Of a stretch of 5,922 nt of DNA, positions 4,683 through 5,922 are shown piece by piece. The position numbers were made by a program, and so were the translations under genes. The DNA comes from Fimadaptatus sp948467645 (GTDB lineage Bacteria; Bacillota; Clostridia; Christensenellales; Aristaeellaceae), in the NCBI GenBank assembly GCA_948467645.1, contig CAOKFD010000114.1:1-5922 (forward strand), given 5' to 3'. The notes below the pieces were generated by a model. That model did not search any database and was not told the DNA's origin. It saw only the letters and a program-made list of their open reading frames with translations. Each line of letters begins with the position of its first letter. Positions within the stretch are counted from its first letter, which is position 1.

Positions 4683-5867
4683 ATGCAGTTTAGCGATATG
4701 GTATTTGCCGATCAGGTAAAGGACATGAACGGTTCAGCCATCCGCGAGATATTTCACCTGCTGAAGGTGCCCGGCATGATCTCGTTCGCGGGCGGCAACC
4801 CTGCGTCGTCCGCGCTGGAGCCGGACGTGGTGAGCGAAATCGTAAATGAGGTGCTCAAGCGCGACGGCACCGCGATACTCCAGTACGGCGCGACCGAGGG
4901 CTATGCGCCGCTGAGGGAATCGATAGCCGAGTTCGTCAAGGGCTGCGGGCTTAACACCAGCGCCGACGCGGTTCTGCCCGTGACCGGCTCCATGCAGGCG
5001 ATGGATCTGTTATGCAAGGTGCTCATCAATCCGGGCGATGCGATACTGGCTGAAGACCCCACATTCTTAGGCGTGCTTCAGACGATGCGCATGTATCGCG
5101 CCAACATTCAGCCGATCGCGACGGACGAGTTCGGCGCAATACCCGAGTCGGTCGAGGAGCAGATAAGAAAGTTCAAGCCCAAGCTGATCTACATAATCCC
5201 GACGTTCCAGAACCCGACGGGCAAGACGCTGATACTGGAGCGCCGCAGGCAGCTGGCCGCGCTGGCGAGCAAGTACGGCGTGGTACTGGCCGAGGACGAC
5301 CCGTACCGCGATCTAAGGTATGCGGGCGAGCCGCTGCCCGCAATCAAGTCGTTTGACGAGGACGGCTGGGTAGTATATTTAGGCAGTTTTTCCAAGCTGA
5401 TTTCGCCGGGTCTACGTGTAGGCTATGCGATAGCGAACCCGCTGCTCCTACGCAAGATGGTAATAGCGAAGCAATCGACCGACGTACACACCTGCTCGCT
5501 GGCACAGGCAGTAGTAGACGGCTACCTACGCAAAGGCCTAATGCAGCCGCATATAGCGCGCATCTGCGCGGACTACAAGCAGCAGCTAGACCTGATGCTA
5601 GACCTATTCAAGCTCTTCCCATCAGGCGTAAAGCACACCACCCCGGAAGGCGGTCTCTTCGTCTGGGCCGAACTCCCCGAATCCGCCGACGCCCTAAAAC
5701 TCCTCCCGGAAATAACCCAAACCGGCGTGGCCTACGTCCCGGGCACGCACTTCTACATAAACGGCGGCCACCTGAACACCCTCCGTCTAAACTTCTCCAA
5801 CGCCCCGCTCGACAAGATACAACGCGGCATGGAGCTATTGGCAGAGGCGTTTGGGAAGGTTATGTAA
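4683..5867 (+). CDS. PLP-dependent class I/II aminotransferase, tyrosine T-box controlled
   Basis: The 394-residue cytoplasmic enzyme belongs to fold-type I, subgroup I transaminases of the LysN / aromatic aminotransferase / MocR-like branch, without the MocR DNA-binding domain. Visible motifs are SFAGGNP (34-40), LQYGATEGYAPLR (66-78), QNPTG (176-180) with cofactor Asn177, EDDPY (204-208) with Asp205 and Tyr208, SFSKLISPGLRVGY (235-248) with PLP lysine Lys238, and Arg368 for the substrate carboxylate. It moves an amino group between an amino acid and a 2-oxoacid. Sequence alone cannot separate aromatic from 2-aminoadipate specificity, but the tyrosine T-box favours 4-hydroxyphenylpyruvate to tyrosine. 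ATG at 4683 is preferred, with AAAGGAG ending 11 bases upstream; GTG at 4671 overlaps the ribosome site, and TTG at 4677 is possible but close. Codon choice shifts in the last third. Confidence 0.9.
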   Translation: MQFSDMVFADQVKDMNGSAIREIFHLLKVPGMISFAGGNPASSALEPDVVSEIVNEVLKRDGTAILQYGATEGYAPLRESIAEFVKGCGLNTSADAVLPVTGSMQAMDLLCKVLINPGDAILAEDPTFLGVLQTMRMYRANIQPIATDEFGAIPESVEEQIRKFKPKLIYIIPTFQNPTGKTLILERRRQLAALASKYGVVLAEDDPYRDLRYAGEPLPAIKSFDEDGWVVYLGSFSKLISPGLRVGYAIANPLLLRKMVIAKQSTDVHTCSLAQAVVDGYLRKGLMQPHIARICADYKQQLDLMLDLFKLFPSGVKHTTPEGGLFVWAELPESADALKLLPEITQTGVAYVPGTHFYINGGHLNTLRLNFSNAPLDKIQRGMELLAEAFGKVM

Positions 5868-5873
5868 GGGGGG

Positions 5874-5907
5874 ACGTGTTCTTTCTTTTCGGAAGAAAAG
5901 AAAGAAC
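5874..5907. repeat. Palindromic intergenic repeat, copy 2
   Basis: GTTCTTTCTTTTC (5878-5890) pairs perfectly over 13 bases with GAAAAGAAAGAAC (5895-5907) around GGAA. Bases 5874-5890 match copy 1 at 2350-2366 except for one position. It starts six bases after the aminotransferase stop. It could stall polymerase or protect the 3' end, but the plus strand continues CAAAGAAAAG rather than a T run, so it is not called a terminator. Confidence 0.6.
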
Positions 5908-5922
5908 CAAAGAAAAGTCGTT

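Overview
The window reads as chromosomal DNA from a Gram-positive, probably uncultured gut-type clostridial bacterium (Bacillota). Supporting signs are a complete tRNA-sensing T-box leader, strong AGGAG-type ribosome binding sites, sigma-A type promoters with 17-base spacers, a secreted protein with SH3b repeats joined by Thr/Pro/Ala linkers, and GC-rich genes separated by AT-richer gaps. The lineage is inferred from these features; no rRNA or marker gene is present.

Left edge (1-486): repeat-rich DNA without a credible gene. A compact 163-base element (291-453) has 15-base perfect terminal inverted repeats ending in TA and several internal hairpins, and looks like a MITE or a structured intergenic repeat. 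The right end of a second copy lies at 1-54, exactly 400 bases away. Between them are a minus-strand rho-independent terminator (100-130) and a long hairpin (247-289).

Centre left (506-1859, minus strand): a zinc-dependent medium-chain dehydrogenase closely resembling L-sorbose-1-phosphate reductase (SorE). It has its own TTGCCA-17-TATAAT promoter, a dyad in the short leader and a clear ribosome binding site, and stands alone with no sorbose transport genes in view.

Centre (2077-2385): a good plus-strand promoter and ribosome binding site lead into the wreck of a GNAT acetyltransferase. Only the N- and C-terminal pieces remain, with an in-frame stop and a frame change. A palindromic repeat follows, related to one at the far right edge.

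Right half (plus strand): a secreted three-SH3b plus M14 zinc carboxypeptidase, likely a peptidoglycan peptidase. Next comes a perfect-consensus promoter driving a T-box riboswitch with tyrosine specifier UAC, which controls a fold-type I PLP aminotransferase. The logic is that uncharged tRNA-Tyr switches on an aminotransferase, which points to the last transamination step of tyrosine (aromatic amino acid) synthesis. The window ends in the second palindromic repeat.

I see no CRISPR array, phage module or defence operon, and nothing that clearly qualifies as a new multi-gene system. The most rewarding items are the tyrosine T-box/aminotransferase pairing, the structured inverted-repeat element and the decayed GNAT gene.
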